A program made the translations under genes and the position numbers. A stretch of 64,000 nt of DNA from Molossus alvarezi (lineage: Eukaryota; Chordata; Mammalia; Chiroptera; Molossidae), in assembly GCA_037176705.1 (NCBI GenBank), contig CM073897.1, positions 43,935,988-43,999,987 on the forward strand. The letters run 5' to 3'. Positions 15,230-26,851 of the stretch are shown in pieces. A model generated the notes under the pieces. That model did not search any database, was not told the origin of the DNA, and saw only the letters and a list, made by a program, of their open reading frames with translations. Position 1 is the stretch's first letter; every line of letters begins with the position of its first letter.

Positions 15230-16275
15230 TATCACTACTAATACAGGAGCCATTCTATTTTCTTTAGCACACATATATTGGCTGAAAAATAAATTTATGA
15301 AAACTGTTTTTTTACATTATTTTTAAAAACATGCATTACACTTTCACCTTATTGCATGTTAGTTGTAACAAAAAATATTTTAAAACCACATATTGTAAAA
15401 ATAAAAGTGTTCATATTAAATTTAAGATGTACAATTTTAGTTTTGGGAAGAAAGGTCAAGTACATAGTGGTAAGGAAGAGAAGAACCTGGGAGCTCTGTT
15501 ATCAGTTACGACTATGGCCCAGGTAAATTCTAGCCTAACAAGAATGCAGATTATGAAGGAGGAGAAAGATTCACAGCAAAAAAGCATTACATAAATATAA
15601 TGCTGCTTTGAAGAAGGTTCAAGGATGAAAGCAGAACAGTGAGAACAAACAGTTAACAGATAAACGTGATAGTGAATTACTCAGAAGAGCAAGTGAAGTA
15701 CAGTATTTCTCCCTGGAGAAATATTCAGTGAAATGAAGATTTTAGATTTATCCAAGGTCAAAAGAGGGGAGTTCCCAAACCATGTACAGGATGAAGAGGC
15801 ATTACTGAAATAACAAAATCTGAAAATGATTATTTTGATAACCTCTACTTCCTTTCCATTTTTATTGAAACTTTTTCAGGGCCCAACTCAATAAGGTTAA
15901 GTTTTGCCTACTCACCCTACTGAAAATGATCACTCCCTCTTCTGACAGCACTTAATGTTTTAACCTCTCATCTGGCACTAGCACAGATTGCCTTGTACTG
16001 ATAGAACTTTTTTTTTGCTTCACTAAATCAGAATCTAGATAAATGTCTTATCTACTTAAGCTAAACAATATGAAAGAGGCAACCATAGAAACAGATATGA
16101 TCACACCAACAGCATGTCTACTAAGAACAAAGTAGCTAAACAACACAGTCTCACAGTAAAGCCACCTGAAATAATGTCTAGTGAGTTATTATCTATTGAA
16201 GACTTTCAAGTACAGAAGCAATAACCACATAACAACACAAAAGTTGCTAGACAGGGATCACTGGTATTTCTCATA
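15230..16275. other. Unassigned sequence with a possible L2 piece
   Basis: No gene seen. Part of it (about 15930-16060: 'cagcacttaatgttttaacc', 'ctcatctggcactagcac') resembles an L2 3' region on the plus strand. The rest is unassigned. Confidence 0.4.
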
Positions 16276-16290
16276 AAAACTGGTTTCTGG

Positions 16291-16528
16291 CCCTGGCCGC
16301 TTTGGCTCAGCGGTTAGAGCGTCGGCCTGCGGTCCTGAGAGACCCGGGTTCGGTTCCCGCTAAGGGCACGTACCTCGGCTGCAGTTTGTCCCCGGCCCTG
16401 GTCGGTTGTGCGGGTGGCAGCCACTCGATGTGTTCCTTTCACATCGATGTTTCTCTCTCTCCCTCCCACTCTACCTGAACAAAAAATGGGAAAATGTCCT
16501 CGGGTGAGGATAAAAAAAAAAAAAAAAA
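16291..16528 (+). mobile_element. Ves SINE type A, well preserved
   Basis: Close to the apparent consensus, with A box 'tggctcagcgg' and B box 'gggttcggttccc' intact, tail 'cctcgggtgaggat' plus (A)n. Target-site duplication 'aaaactggtttctgg' at 16276-16290 and after the tail. Confidence 0.96.
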
Positions 16529-16734
16529 AAAAACTGGTTTCTGGCCCAATCTATCATAAAGAACTTTGTTTCCTGAATATGTACCTCAGAATATATCATC
16601 ATTTTGCAGGGGAGGGTCTTTAAAGTTCCTGGAGAAGCTTTAAATAACTAGGATATTAAGCTGGCTGTGTAATATAAGTTACTGATCCATTCTTCTTGTC
16701 GGAATGCATGAAGAAAACGGGGAGAACTGAAATT

Positions 16735-16810
16735 CATTAAATATCTATTTTGTGCCAGATGCTATACAACATGACTTGTTTTAATTTCAGAAACCCTAAG
16801 AATAATGTAA
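16735..16810 (-). mobile_element. MIR SINE fragment
   Basis: 'cattaaatatctattttgtg' 'ccagatgctatacaa' fits the reverse of the MIR 3' end. Confidence 0.5.
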
Positions 16811-17058
16811 CAAACATTCACCCCCTGGAATTGATCACCATTTACATTTTATGCCTCTGTCATGTCTTTTATTTTAATAATGGAAACAGATGAAGTCAGG
16901 GTAATCCATCTTTCCAGTCCAATCCCCCTTCACACATTTTCAGAGGTAACGGTTAGTGTTAATTTGGTATGCATCATTGTAATTCATTTAAAAATTATCT
17001 CATATATGTGTGTGTACACATATCCATAAACATAAAGTTTTGCTTTGCTGTGTTTTTA

Positions 17059-17273
17059 TTTATTTAAATATGTTTTTATTGTTTTTTTTTAGAGAGAGAG
17101 AGGAAGGAAGAGATAGAAACACGACATGAGAGAGAAACATCAATCGACTGCTTACTGCACACACCCCACTGGGGAACGAGCCCACAACACTGGCATGTGC
17201 CCTGATCAGGAATCGAACCAGGACCGCTCAGTCCATGGGATGATGCTCCATCTACTGAGCCACACCGGCTGGG
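17059..17273 (-). mobile_element. Ves SINE type B
   Basis: Reverse type B ('gccctgatcaggaatcgaac', then 'gagccacaccggctgggc'). Target-site duplication 'ctttgctgtgttttta' on both sides. Confidence 0.93.
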
Positions 17274-17342
17274 CAACTTTGCTGTGTTTTTAGTTTTTTT
17301 TATCTATATAGTGTAGCTCTGTATATATCATTCTTCAAATAG

Positions 17343-17562
17343 TTTTTTTTTTTTTTTTTAATCCTCACCCAAGGATATGTTTATTGATTTTAGAAAGAGA
17401 GGAAAGGAGAAAGAGAGAAACAGCAATTGGTTTCCTTTCATATATGCCTCGACCAGGTATTGAACCCACAACCTAGGTATGTGCCCTGACTGGTAATCCA
17501 ATCTGCAACCTTTTTGGTGTAGAGGACAATGCTCCAACCAGTTGAGCCATCTGGCCAGGGCA
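17343..17562 (-). mobile_element. Ves-related SINE, diverged
   Basis: Reverse Ves with tail 'aatcctcacccaaggatatg' and head 'gttgagccatctggccaggg'. Duplication 'tcttcaaatag' at 17332-17342 and 17563-17573. Confidence 0.92.
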
Positions 17563-18011
17563 TCTTCAAATAGCTTGTATCAGTAAAAATTGTAATTGAA
17601 AGATACATCAGATAGATAGATAGTCTAGTTCATTCTTTTCAACTGCTCTCATAGGAATATGCCAAATTATATTTATTTATCCCCCAAACAATGGACATTC
17701 TAAGTTGTTTCCTATATTGTTCTATTAAACAATATTTCGGTGAACATCCTTCTTTATGTACATTTATACAAGTGTCTTACTTTATGCCATATATGTATAT
17801 AGAGAAGTCTTCGTAGTTCGGGGAGTAGAAAATGAAAAGAAAAAAGTGATGGAAAGGGCTCCTGAGCTATCACAGTAGGTAGAAGGTCAATGGACAAGGG
17901 ATGGGAATGCTCACTGGAGTAGAGTTATCCTTACTAGCACTGCCATGTTGCAGGCTGTCCCTTGACTTGTATGATAAAAGTAAAGTGAAAAATAAAAGAA
18001 TAATGCATGCT

Positions 18012-18220
18012 GCCCAGCCGTCGTGGCTCAGTGGTTGAGCATCGACCCATGCACCAAGACATCCCGGTTCAATTCCCGATCAAGGCACATGCCCATGTTG
18101 TGGACCAAATTCCCAGTGGGGGGCATGTAGGAGGTGGCCAATCAATGTTCTCTCTCATTGATGTTTCTATCTCTCTCTCTCCCTCTCCCTCTCCGTTCCT
18201 CTCTAAAATCAATAAAGAAA
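18012..18220 (+). mobile_element. Ves SINE type B
   Basis: Head 'cgtcgtggctcagtggttga', B box 'ggttcaattcccga', tail 'aaaatcaataaagaaa'. Duplication 'agaataatgcatgct' on both sides. Confidence 0.95.
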
Positions 18221-18234
18221 AAAAAGAATAATGC

Positions 18235-19020
18235 ATGCTAAATGTATCATTTTACATAAGGGACATCAATAGATATTGCTTTAATCCTGACAGATAAATG
18301 TAGGATATATGTATGTGTGTGTGTATGTGTGTATTTATATATATGTAATTTAAAGGTAAGCTCTTATATAAAAATCTTTTAAGTTTATCTTCTAAATCAT
18401 GTCCTTTAAAAGACATGGAAATGTTCATTATATTCATTAAGTGAGAAAATCAGGTCACAAAATATTAAATAATGCATACATATTTTATTTAAAATATATA
18501 TGTATAAATATAGAAAGAGAACAGTCTGGAGGACATATACCAAATAATTAACTGATCATAAGAAACTTTCCCTGAGGCCATAGGTATGGGCTGAGGGTGA
18601 AGTGGTGACACAGTAAGAGCAGGTACCATGGAATCTAAGCCACCTATTTGTGATGTTTAATAGTGCCTCATGGACCTGCCTGAGCTGGGTCCCATTTGTA
18701 TCAATTTCATTTTATAATGTAATGCTGGACAGAGTGACTACTGGTGCTTTTCATTTCTGCCTCTTTGTATTTTCTATATTTTTCCTTTAAAATTTTTTGA
18801 AGAGTTGAATTATTTAATTACTTACCCAAGTCTAAACTATGAGCTTCATGAAGATTTTACCACTGTTTATCCCAGGGTTAGTATTGTACCTGGCACACTG
18901 AAAGTAATCAATCAATATCTGCTGAATGATTCAAAATGTTCTACAATAGGAAAGTAATTACTTAAAAATGAGAGTTGTTGTTTTCAAAAGGAAACCTATG
19001 TAAACATAACGTCAATAAAA
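18235..19020. other. AT-rich sequence with an L2-like 3' end
   Basis: Mostly unassigned. About 18837-18935 ('cctggcacactgaaagtaat', 'caatatctgctgaatgattc') resembles the 3' end of an L2 on the plus strand. A TG/TA-rich simple stretch lies at 18308-18350. Confidence 0.45.
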
Positions 19021-19034
19021 AACAAAACAAAAAT

Positions 19035-19254
19035 GGCCCAGCCAGTGTGGCTCAGTGTTGAGCATCGACCCATACACCAAGAGGCTGCTGGTTCATTTCC
19101 CGGTCAGGGCACATGCCCAGGTTGTGGGCCCGATCCCCAGTGTGGGGCATACAGGAGGCAGCCAATTGATGCTCTCTCACTGATGTTTCTATCTCTCTCT
19201 CTCCCTCTCACTTCCTCTCTCTCTAAAATCAATAAAGAAGAAAGAAAGAAAAAA
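19035..19254 (+). mobile_element. Ves SINE type B
   Basis: Head 'gccagtgtggctcagtgttg', tail 'aaaatcaataaagaagaaag'. Directly followed by another Ves. Confidence 0.92.
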
Positions 19255-19257
19255 ATG

Positions 19258-19505
19258 CTGCCCTGGCCAGTTTGGCTCAGGGGTTAGAGTGTCAGCCCAT
19301 TCAATTTCCAGTCAAGGGCACGTAACTGGGTTGCAGATCCAGTCCCTGCTTCTGGTCAGGGTAACCAATCAATATGCCTCTCTCACATCAATGTTTCTCT
19401 CTCCCTCCCACTCTATCTAAAAACCAATGAAAAAACATCTTCAGGTGAGGATTAACAAAAACAAATACTTAAATAAATAAAAAATAAATAAATAAAATAA
19501 AACAA
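19258..19505 (+). mobile_element. Ves SINE type A with internal deletion
   Basis: Head 'gccctggccagtttggctca', but about 25 bases are missing between the head and the B box ('gtcagcccattcaatttcca'). Tail 'caggtgaggattaac' then an (AAAT)n-rich stretch. Confidence 0.88.
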
Positions 19506-19557
19506 AAATTTTAAATGCAACTTACCATAATAAAGGTTGATAGAAAAGGGTATCAGT

Positions 19558-19800
19558 GCCCTGGCCGGTTCGGCTCAGCAGTTAGAGCGTCAGCCTGCAG
19601 ACTAAAGAGTCGCTGGTTCAATCCCAGTCACGGGCACATACCTCAGTTGCAGTTTGGTCCCCAGTCCTGGTCAGGGTCATTCCAGAGGCAACCATTTGAT
19701 GTGTTTCTCTCACATTGATGTTTCTCTCTCTCTCTCTCCCCCCACACTCTATTTGAAGATAAATGGAAAAATATCCTTGGGTGAGGATTTAACAACAACA
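19558..19800 (+). mobile_element. Ves SINE type A, first of a same-site pair
   Basis: Full type A. Preceded by 'aaaagggtatcagt' (19544-19557) and followed by 'aaaaagggtatat' (19801-19813), which also begins the next copy's flank. Confidence 0.93.
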
Positions 19801-19813
19801 AAAAAGGGTATAT

Positions 19814-19975
19814 GCCCTGGCCGGTTTGTCTCAGCGGTTAGAGCATCGGCCTGCAGTCCAGAGAGACCCGGGTTTGATTCCTACTAAGGGCATGTACCTC
19901 AGTTGCAGTTTGTCCCGGGCCCTGGTTGGGTCGTGTGGGTGGCAGCCACTCGATGTGTCCCTTTCACATCAATGT

Positions 19976-20032
<57 letters not shown>

Positions 20033-20042
20033 CCTCCCTCTC

Positions 20043-20073
<31 letters not shown>

Positions 20074-20130
20074 CCCGCTATATCTGAACAAAAAATGGAA
20101 AAATGTCCTCAGGTGAGGATAAAAAAAAAA
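19814..20130 (+). mobile_element. Ves SINE type A, second of a same-site pair
   Basis: Full type A with a long (TC)n then (CTCCCT)n tract (about 19983-20070). Followed by a third copy of the flank, 'ggtatcaact', at 20131-20140. Confidence 0.93.
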
Positions 20131-20140
20131 GGTATCAACT

Positions 20141-20695
20141 AATTAACCCTTAGCTTAGTATAATTTATGAAAATTTCACAAAAGATGAAATATTTGAGTG
20201 TGCTTATGTGGGACTAGGACTTAGACAAGTGCAGAGAACAGTATTTAGGGCAGGGACAATGCAGACATGTGCAAAAATAAGAAAAAACAGTTTGCCTAGG
20301 AAACCATGAGAAGTAACTTATGTCTAGGAAGCAAGTTGTCTCAGAAGATTTCCCTTGAAATATGTATATTCTTTAACTAACAAATAAGCAGTGGTTTCTC
20401 CTTGAAATCTTGGCATAAGTTCTCAGAATTTAAATCTTCCTGGCTGCCTAGGGCATAGGGAATTTCATCAGATCTAATTGTTGAAAGAGTTGTTAAATAG
20501 AAGAGGAAGTACATAAAACTTTTTAGCAGTGGTAGGGAGGTCACCAATGAAGATTTTAAACATGCCTGTGTCCCCCATAAAGCAGGGCCCATTTTCTGAA
20601 CTGACTAATAAATTATATCTTCTTACTTCCTACTAAAATATACTCCATTAAACCCCTGTAAAAAGTAGCAGACTCAAAAAAACTGTATGGTAAAT
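20141..20695. other. Unassigned sequence
   Basis: No gene or repeat recognised. Confidence 0.45.
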
Positions 20696-21249
20696 ACTGT
20701 GTGCAAGTGAACAAATCTTTTTTCGTAGGTCAGAGCAAACTATGGTCTGTGGATCCTTACAGGATTCCTTGAGTTCAAAACTATTTTCCTAATCCTGAGA
20801 GTTATTTACCTTATTCCCTGCATTTGCACTGATGGCACAAAAGCAATGGTGGGGACAACTGCTAGCACCTTTGCACGAATCAGGGTAGTAGCAACCAAAC
20901 TACACTCTAGTCACTGTATTCTTCCACACCACCATCCACATGCACAGTTTTGTTTTGTTTTAAAGCCAACTAACAATGCCTTTGAAGAAGTATTTTATTT
21001 TGAAGTCTTTAAACAATGTCTTTTATTTTGATGAAAATAAAAATTACTAATTGTATTAAATCTCAACTCTTGAGTGCACATTTTTTTAATATTCTCTGTA
21101 ATGAAATGGGAATTTTCATAAAGAACTTCTATACACTGAAGTATGATGGTTGTGTGACTGTTTTTAATTGCAATGTCAACTAGCTGCTTTTTCCATGAAA
21201 TATCATTTTTTTTTAGAGTTGCCATTGTTTTGGGATTTTTTTTCCTTCA

Positions 21250-21470
21250 TTTTTTTTATTCCTCACCCGAGGATATTTTTCTATTTATCATCAGATGGGG
21301 GGGGGGGGGACATCGATGTGATAGAGACACATTGACTGGTTGCCTCTCACACGACCCGACCAGGGCTGGGGACAAACCACAACCAAGGTACGTGCCCTTG
21401 ACCAGATTAAACCTGCGACTCATTGGTCCAAGTACCGATGCTCTACCGCTGAGCCAAACTGGCAGGGGTG
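21250..21470 (-). mobile_element. Ves SINE type A, nested in the hAT
   Basis: Reverse type A ('attcctcacccgaggatatt' through 'gctgagccaaactggcaggg'). A run of 11 G at about 21299-21309 replaces the usual purine tract. Confidence 0.92.
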
Positions 21471-21652
21471 TCAAAGAAATGTCATTTTTACTTAAAATAA
21501 TTGATTATTCATTTTAGGCATTTGGAAAATGTTTTCCTAAAAATGAGTAAAGTGGGACTGCCACTTTAAGAAAAATAACTTACAGTATTTTTACCAATAA
21601 TAAAATTCAAGCCTCTGAGCAAACATTAGAATTTTTAAAAACCTGCATCTAG

Positions 21653-21892
21653 CCCTGGCCAGTTTGGCTCAGCGGTTAGAGCATCAGCCCCGGACCAGAG
21701 AGTCCCGGGTTCAGTTCCCACTAAGGGCACATACCTCGGTTGCAGTTTGTCCCCGGCCCCAGTTGGGGTCCTATGGGTGGCAACCGCTCGATGTGTCTCT
21801 CTCACATCAATGTCTCTCTCTCTCTCTTCCTCTTTCTCTCCCTCCCGCTCTATCTGAAGATAAAATGCAGGAATGTCCTCGAATGAGGATTA
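21653..21892 (+). mobile_element. Ves SINE type A, nested in the hAT
   Basis: Full type A, tail 'tcctcgaatgaggattaaaa'. Flanked by 'aaacctgcatcta' and 'aaccctgcatcta'. Confidence 0.95.
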
Positions 21893-22669
21893 AAAAAAAC
21901 CCTGCATCTACCATGAGTTTGAAAGCTTCCCAGTACTTAAAAGTTTTCTGATGAAATACGAGGTGCTGTATTAATAAATGTGATCTTTTAATATTATATA
22001 AAGAAATATGTCAACATTTAGAAGACTGCTTCAACAGCGAACCAGTATTTTCCATGTGATTGATGCATGATATTATAAAAGCATTCATGGATAAAAATCC
22101 ATTTGAAGTGCAAGACAGAGCAATAGATTTTAATGAAACATAGTTCAAAATGTTCAATGATGATAGTCTCAGATTCTACATTTCAATTAATCCTAAAACT
22201 GCCACCTGTAAATATTTGGTATACTATCAAAGAAGAACATCAATAAATTTCTGAAAAGGCGATTATTAAAATAATTCTCCCTTTTCCAACTACATGACTG
22301 CGTAAAGCCTGACTGTATTTATATACTTCAATTAAAACAACATATTATAAAAGATTAAATGCAGAAGCAGATGTGAGCATCCAGATAATTTCTATTAAGC
22401 CAGACATTAACGAGAAATCCAAAATGTAAACAATGCCACTCTTACCATCAAATTTTGATTGTTTTGGTTATTTTCCATAAAACTGTATCATTTATATTTA
22501 TGTTAACATGTAATAGATTATTTTAAATGAGTTAAAACAAATATTTACATCTATTTCTCAGCTTTAATTTCTAATATGGTAAATACTAATACATAAAGCA
22601 CATATAAATAAAAGCTCTTTGAGGGTTCTCAATTTTTAAGAGTAGAAAGGGGTCATGAAGGCAAAATGT

Positions 22670-22972
22670 TTGTGAACAGGAGAGTAGAGCAGTCTACCAG
22701 AGTTAAGCTATTCAGGAAAAGGGCAGGGGCGGGGGGTCTCCTTTAGCAAAGTTACCATATCATACTTCTGTCTTCAAAGATTTATATTTAGTGAGCAATT
22801 GTAAGAAAGCCTTAAGGGGGGCATTCCATGAGTCCTTTTATGCTCTCTAACTATGCTATAGGGGAACAAAAAGGAGGATAACACCATGAAAACCCCAGAT
22901 ATAGCTCCAGAATCTTGGGCTTTAGTCCAATAGTAAGGATCCAATGGACAGTATGTGTGTAAAAGATGTTTC
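22670..22972. other. Unassigned sequence
   Basis: No gene or repeat recognised; holds a short G-rich tract near 22723. Confidence 0.4.
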
Positions 22973-22989
22973 AAGAATTCAAACATTTG

Positions 22990-23247
22990 CCCTGGCCGGT
23001 TTGGCTCAGCGGTTAGAGCGTCGGCCTGCGGTCCTGAGAGACCCGGGTTTGGTTCCCGCTAAGGGCATGTACCTCGGTTGCAGTTTGTCCCCGGCCCTGG
23101 TCGGTTGTGTGGGTGGCAGCCACTCGATGTGTCCCTTTCACATCGATGTTTCTCTCTCTCTCTCTGTTCCTCTCTCCCCCACCCCACCCCCACTCTACCT
23201 GAACAAAAAATGGAAAAATGTCCTCGGGTGAGAATAAAAAAAAAAAA
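22990..23247 (+). mobile_element. Ves SINE type A, first of a same-site pair
   Basis: Well preserved type A. Flank 'gaattcaaacatttg' at 22975-22989 and again at 23251-23265. Confidence 0.96.
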
Positions 23248-23265
23248 AAAGAATTCAAACATTTG

Positions 23266-23478
23266 CCAGGCTGGTGTGGCTCAGTGGTTGAGCATCAACC
23301 CATGCACCAAGAGGTCGCTGGTTCGATTCCCAGTCAGGGCACACGCCCAGGTTGTGGGTCCAATACCCAGTGGGGGGCATGCAAGAAGTGGCCAATCGAT
23401 GTTCTTTCTCATCAATGTTTCTATCTCTCTCTCCCTCTACCTTCCTCTCTCTCTAAAATCAATAAAAATAAAAATAAA
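23266..23478 (+). mobile_element. Ves SINE type B, second of a same-site pair
   Basis: Type B head 'aggctggtgtggctcagtgg', tail 'aaaatcaataaaaataaaa'. The flank 'aattcaaacattt' occurs a third time at 23481-23493. Confidence 0.95.
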
Positions 23479-23494
23479 ATAATTCAAACATTTA

Positions 23495-24120
23495 AAATCA
23501 ATAATCCCTTTGTAGAAAAGGGACTGATATGGAGTGAATTTTCTGGCTGTGCAGTGTGGCCTAAAGTAAGCCACAGTTAAACGGTGCAGCTAACCTCCAA
23601 AGATAAAATATTTTTGGCCTGAGGAACCAGGGAGTAGAGCCCAGAGCAATCATTGCCATCTGAAAGTGAGGGGAGAAACAGATGGGAGGGGGCCAGAAAA
23701 GGGGAATCCCTAAATCCTCCCAATGAACTCTGCCCAAGTCTCTGGCAGACCCCTGAACCATGCATGCACAGAGCCAACTCAAAGCAGCATGCAGCTATAG
23801 TTGAAGAAGTGAGAGGATATATTTCTTTCTAATATGGCAAATACTGATAGACACAATCTATACAAACAAAAACTTTTTTAAGTATTCAATTAAGTTTTCA
23901 GAGTACAATGGGTTCCAAAACCAAATTGTCTAAAACAGGTCTACAGGATAGCCATAATATTATCCATAGGATAAAAATTGACACTAAGATGTCATATAAC
24001 AGCTTTAAAAATCTGTCCATAAATCGCTTTTCCATTACCACCATGCATTCTATGCAAAACCATAATACATTATCCATTCCCCAGAAAAACTTGGTACTTT
24101 ATTATCTATAAAAATGAACA
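23495..24120. other. Unassigned sequence with a short hAT 3'-end piece
   Basis: 23825-23965 ('ttctttctaatatggcaaat', 'atctatacaaacaaaaac') resembles the 3' end of the Zaphod-like element at 22555-22650, so it is probably a second fragment of the same family. The rest is unassigned. Confidence 0.5.
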
Positions 24121-25535
24121 TGCCGTTCCCCACTTTAGATGTTTGATAATTAAATTTATCAAATAGTAACTGAATACCTACTTGGCCAGGCACTTGTGCT
24201 GAACTTTGGCAAAATCCGATTATTAAACACCATCTAAATTGTTACTTCCCTAATGAAGCTTTAAATAAATAGGGAAGAAGTCACCCAGATATCTTTACAG
24301 AGTTAGCTGTTTACTCCTCTAAATGCCAATAGTACCACTTTGTTGATTTTCTATTTTTTTCTTCACTAATCTCTGATCTCTCTAGTTGTCTAGGATGATG
24401 TTTTATTCCTCTTGGTATTCCAAAATCATAGTATATAACTTGTGCACAGCAGGTGCTTCAAATGTAATTCTGTAGGAGAGAGTTACTTTACAGCTTATCT
24501 GAGAAAGCTCTATCCTTATTTCTAGAGACATCTGGCTCTTAGACAAGATAAGGTCAACTGGATTTACGATGTGCTGTTTAAAATCCAGTTTCTGAACCAG
24601 TTTGTTTACTGATGGTTTCCACCAGATATAACTGGTTAGTCAACTTGGCCTGACTACATGTCCAGAGCAACATAAAAATGCCTCACTGGGAAATTCTGCC
24701 TTAAGCTCTTCTAAACCCAAGATTTATCACACAGATCTTGGTGGTTCAATCCAGAGATGAAGTGGACCTGGTGTGAATCAGGATCCTAGGGAGTTTTCTC
24801 TGGACGTTTTCCACATCCTCAATGCTTGCCCTCTCTTTCTTTTGTGGCACCATATCCTTTTCTTTAAATAAAAGCCTTAGATGAATAAATGCTCTTATGG
24901 AGACTCATGAGTCCTTTCAAATATCCAAACTTGTGAAATCATTGCAATATTTTCTATATATTTTCATGAATGTAAAAATAAGCCACATGGTCCAGCTCAT
25001 ATCCTTGTCAATCTTAATAAAACAAAATTTTATACATTTCATACTGTTTTATGGTTAATAAATAGTTTCACATCCACTAACAATAAATTCCCAAATTAAC
25101 CCTATAAAGAGTGTACACCATTTACTAGAGAAACTCAGGCTCAAAAGACTAAGTGACTTGTCCACAGATGCTCAACCAGTAAGGGGCAAAACTGAACTTA
25201 AGACTATCAATTGTACTAGGCTGCCTCCAAAGTTTGCAGCAATTACATATCTCTGCTATAATTACAAGGTTTAATGTAATATCTCTGTATCCTGATGAGG
25301 CTTATTTTAACAAGTCAGATAGGTATCTTCAGTCATCTATTTATTAAAGAGGCTAATTGTAATTTATAATGTTCATGCCAAGAGGCTGAACATTTCTTCA
25401 CTTCACAATTATATGTGTACCTATTATGGGGCTTAGGTACTATGTTAGGGAGAACTTACAGTTTTTAAGAAAAAGTAAGACATTTTAAAGCAGAAAAATG
25501 AATGCTTTTTCAGTTCATGGTTGAAAAAAAAAGTC
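24121..25535. other. Mostly unassigned; one MIR
   Basis: 25075-25230 ('caggctcaaaagactaagtg', 'acttgtccacagatgctcaa') fits the reverse of MIR. I could not assign 24590-24900, which is less AT-rich and may be an ancient element. Confidence 0.5.
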
Positions 25536-25537
25536 TG

Positions 25538-25745
25538 GCCCTGGCTGGTGTGGCTTAGTTGGTTGGAGCGTCATCCCATAAACCGAAATACCCCGGGTTC
25601 GATTCCTGGTCAGAGCACCATCTCTGGTTGGGGGGAATACAAGAGGCAACACCGGTCAGTTTCTCTCTCACATTGATGTCTGTCTGTTTCTCTCTCTCTT
25701 CCTCCCTCCCTCCCTCCCTTTCTCTGAAAAAAAGAAAAAAGAATC
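25538..25745 (+). mobile_element. Ves-related SINE, diverged subtype
   Basis: Head 'ggccctggctggtgtggctt' with 'agttggttggagcgtc' (a third head type), B box 'gggttcgattcctgg', TC tract, A-rich tail. Confidence 0.88.
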
Positions 25746-25778
25746 TGAATTTCATTGTATGACCTAATATTTTAAGGT

Positions 25779-25973
25779 TTTTTTTTATTGATTTTTTTAG
25801 AGGAAGGGAGAGATAGAAATACTGATGTGAGAGAGACATATCGATCAGCCGCCTCCTGCACACCCCCCACTGGGGATCAAGCCCGAAACCTGGGCATGTG
25901 CCCTAACTGGGAATCGAACCTGGACCTCATTCCATGGGAGGATGCTCAATCTACTGAGCCACACCAGCCAGGC
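25779..25973 (-). mobile_element. Ves SINE type B
   Basis: Reverse type B ('ccctaactgggaatcgaacc', 'gagccacaccagccaggc'). Flanked by 'taatattttaa' and 'tgatattttaa'. Confidence 0.92.
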
Positions 25974-26009
25974 TGATATTTTAAAATTCTTTTAAAAAAT
26001 GTATAATAG

Positions 26010-26254
26010 CCCTGGCCAGTTTGGCTCAGCAATTAGAGCGTCGGCCAGCGGACCAGAGTCCCAGGTTCGGTTCCCACTAAGGGCGTGTACCTCGGTTGCA
26101 GTTTGTCCCCAGCCCTGGTTGGGGTTGCGTGAGTGGCAACCACTCAATGTATCTCTCTCACATCGATGTTTCTCTCTCTCTCTCTTCCTCTCTCCCTTCC
26201 ACCCAATCTGAAAATAAAAGCAAAAATGTACTCGGGTGAGGATTAAAAAAAAAA
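26010..26254 (+). mobile_element. Ves SINE type A
   Basis: Full type A, tail 'tactcgggtgaggattaaaa'. Flanked by 'gtataatag' on both sides. Confidence 0.95.
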
Positions 26255-26731
26255 AGTATAATAGTTGTTAATGTTTAGCAATATCTCATTCCTTAACAAT
26301 AACAAATATTTAGTATAAGCAACTAAATATTTGTTACAAAAGAATACATTCAGTAAAAAAATGGGTTTATAAATTTATTTCATTTAACTTTAATTTTTAA
26401 ACAGTATTTAATTTAAATCAAATTCCTAGTTCTACCTGAATCCTTTGAGCCGAGTTCCACTGGACCAAGACTTTTTCCCAGAGTACTCATTGCCCAAGTA
26501 TCAGCTCTAAAAGAAAGCCTGCTCTAAAGAAAAACCAGAGAAAATAAGATAGGTCAGTGAAGACAAGTGTGCTCATGTAGCAAACAGAGGTTTCTCTGCG
26601 AGCCAACTAAAATAGCAGTGCTGTTACACCCACACACACATATATAACTAGAATATTCTATGGTCTTTCCCATTAACCTTTAATCTAAATACTAAATTTT
26701 TAATTTTTAAACTTGATTTTTATTTTATTTA
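26255..26731. other. Unassigned AT-rich sequence
   Basis: No gene or repeat recognised. Confidence 0.45.
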
Positions 26732-26851
26732 AAAAATAAGAAGAATAAAGGTAAAATAATTACACAAATTAAATGAAAAAATAAAGCAAAAGAATACTAT
26801 CATCTATTGATTTTATATGCCTGAAACCATGCTAGTGACTTTATTTATTTA
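26732..26851. repeat. Left copy of direct repeat of about 115 bp flanking an L1
   Basis: Matches 29699-29815 over about 115 bp, with roughly one base in eight different (shared runs include 'ttacacaaattaaat' and 'atctattga'). The right copy continues into a MIR, whereas this copy stops where the L1 begins. Confidence 0.85.

Larger units (their letters stand above)
16811..17800 (-). mobile_element. Old L1 (3' region), interrupted by two Ves
   Basis: Weak similarity to the reverse of L1M 3' sequence: 'ttcttttcaactgctctcat', 'aatggacattctaagttgtt' and 'ggtgaacatccttc' at 17640-17750. Holds Ves insertions at 17059-17273 and 17343-17562. Family uncertain. Confidence 0.5.
20700..22665 (+). mobile_element. 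Zaphod-like hAT DNA transposon remnant
   Basis: Order and wording match a long mammalian hAT (Zaphod/Tip100 type) from memory: 'ttgcactgatggcacaaaag' (20826), 'gaatcagggtagtagc', 'aactcttgagtgcacat', 'cactgaagtatgatggttgt' (21136), then after two Ves insertions 'acctgcatctaccatgagtt' (21901) and a transposase C-terminal reading (SIKEEH, ISEKAI, LPFPTT, then LNAEADVSIQ and IKPDIN near 22355-22415). The 3' end is near 22665 ('gggttctcaatttttaag'). Many stops, no function expected. Confidence 0.8.

Noticed and set aside
16291..16400. tRNA-like sequences with A and B boxes in many places
   Set aside because: They are Ves SINE heads, not tRNA genes: poly(A) tails, target-site duplications and Ves bodies follow them.
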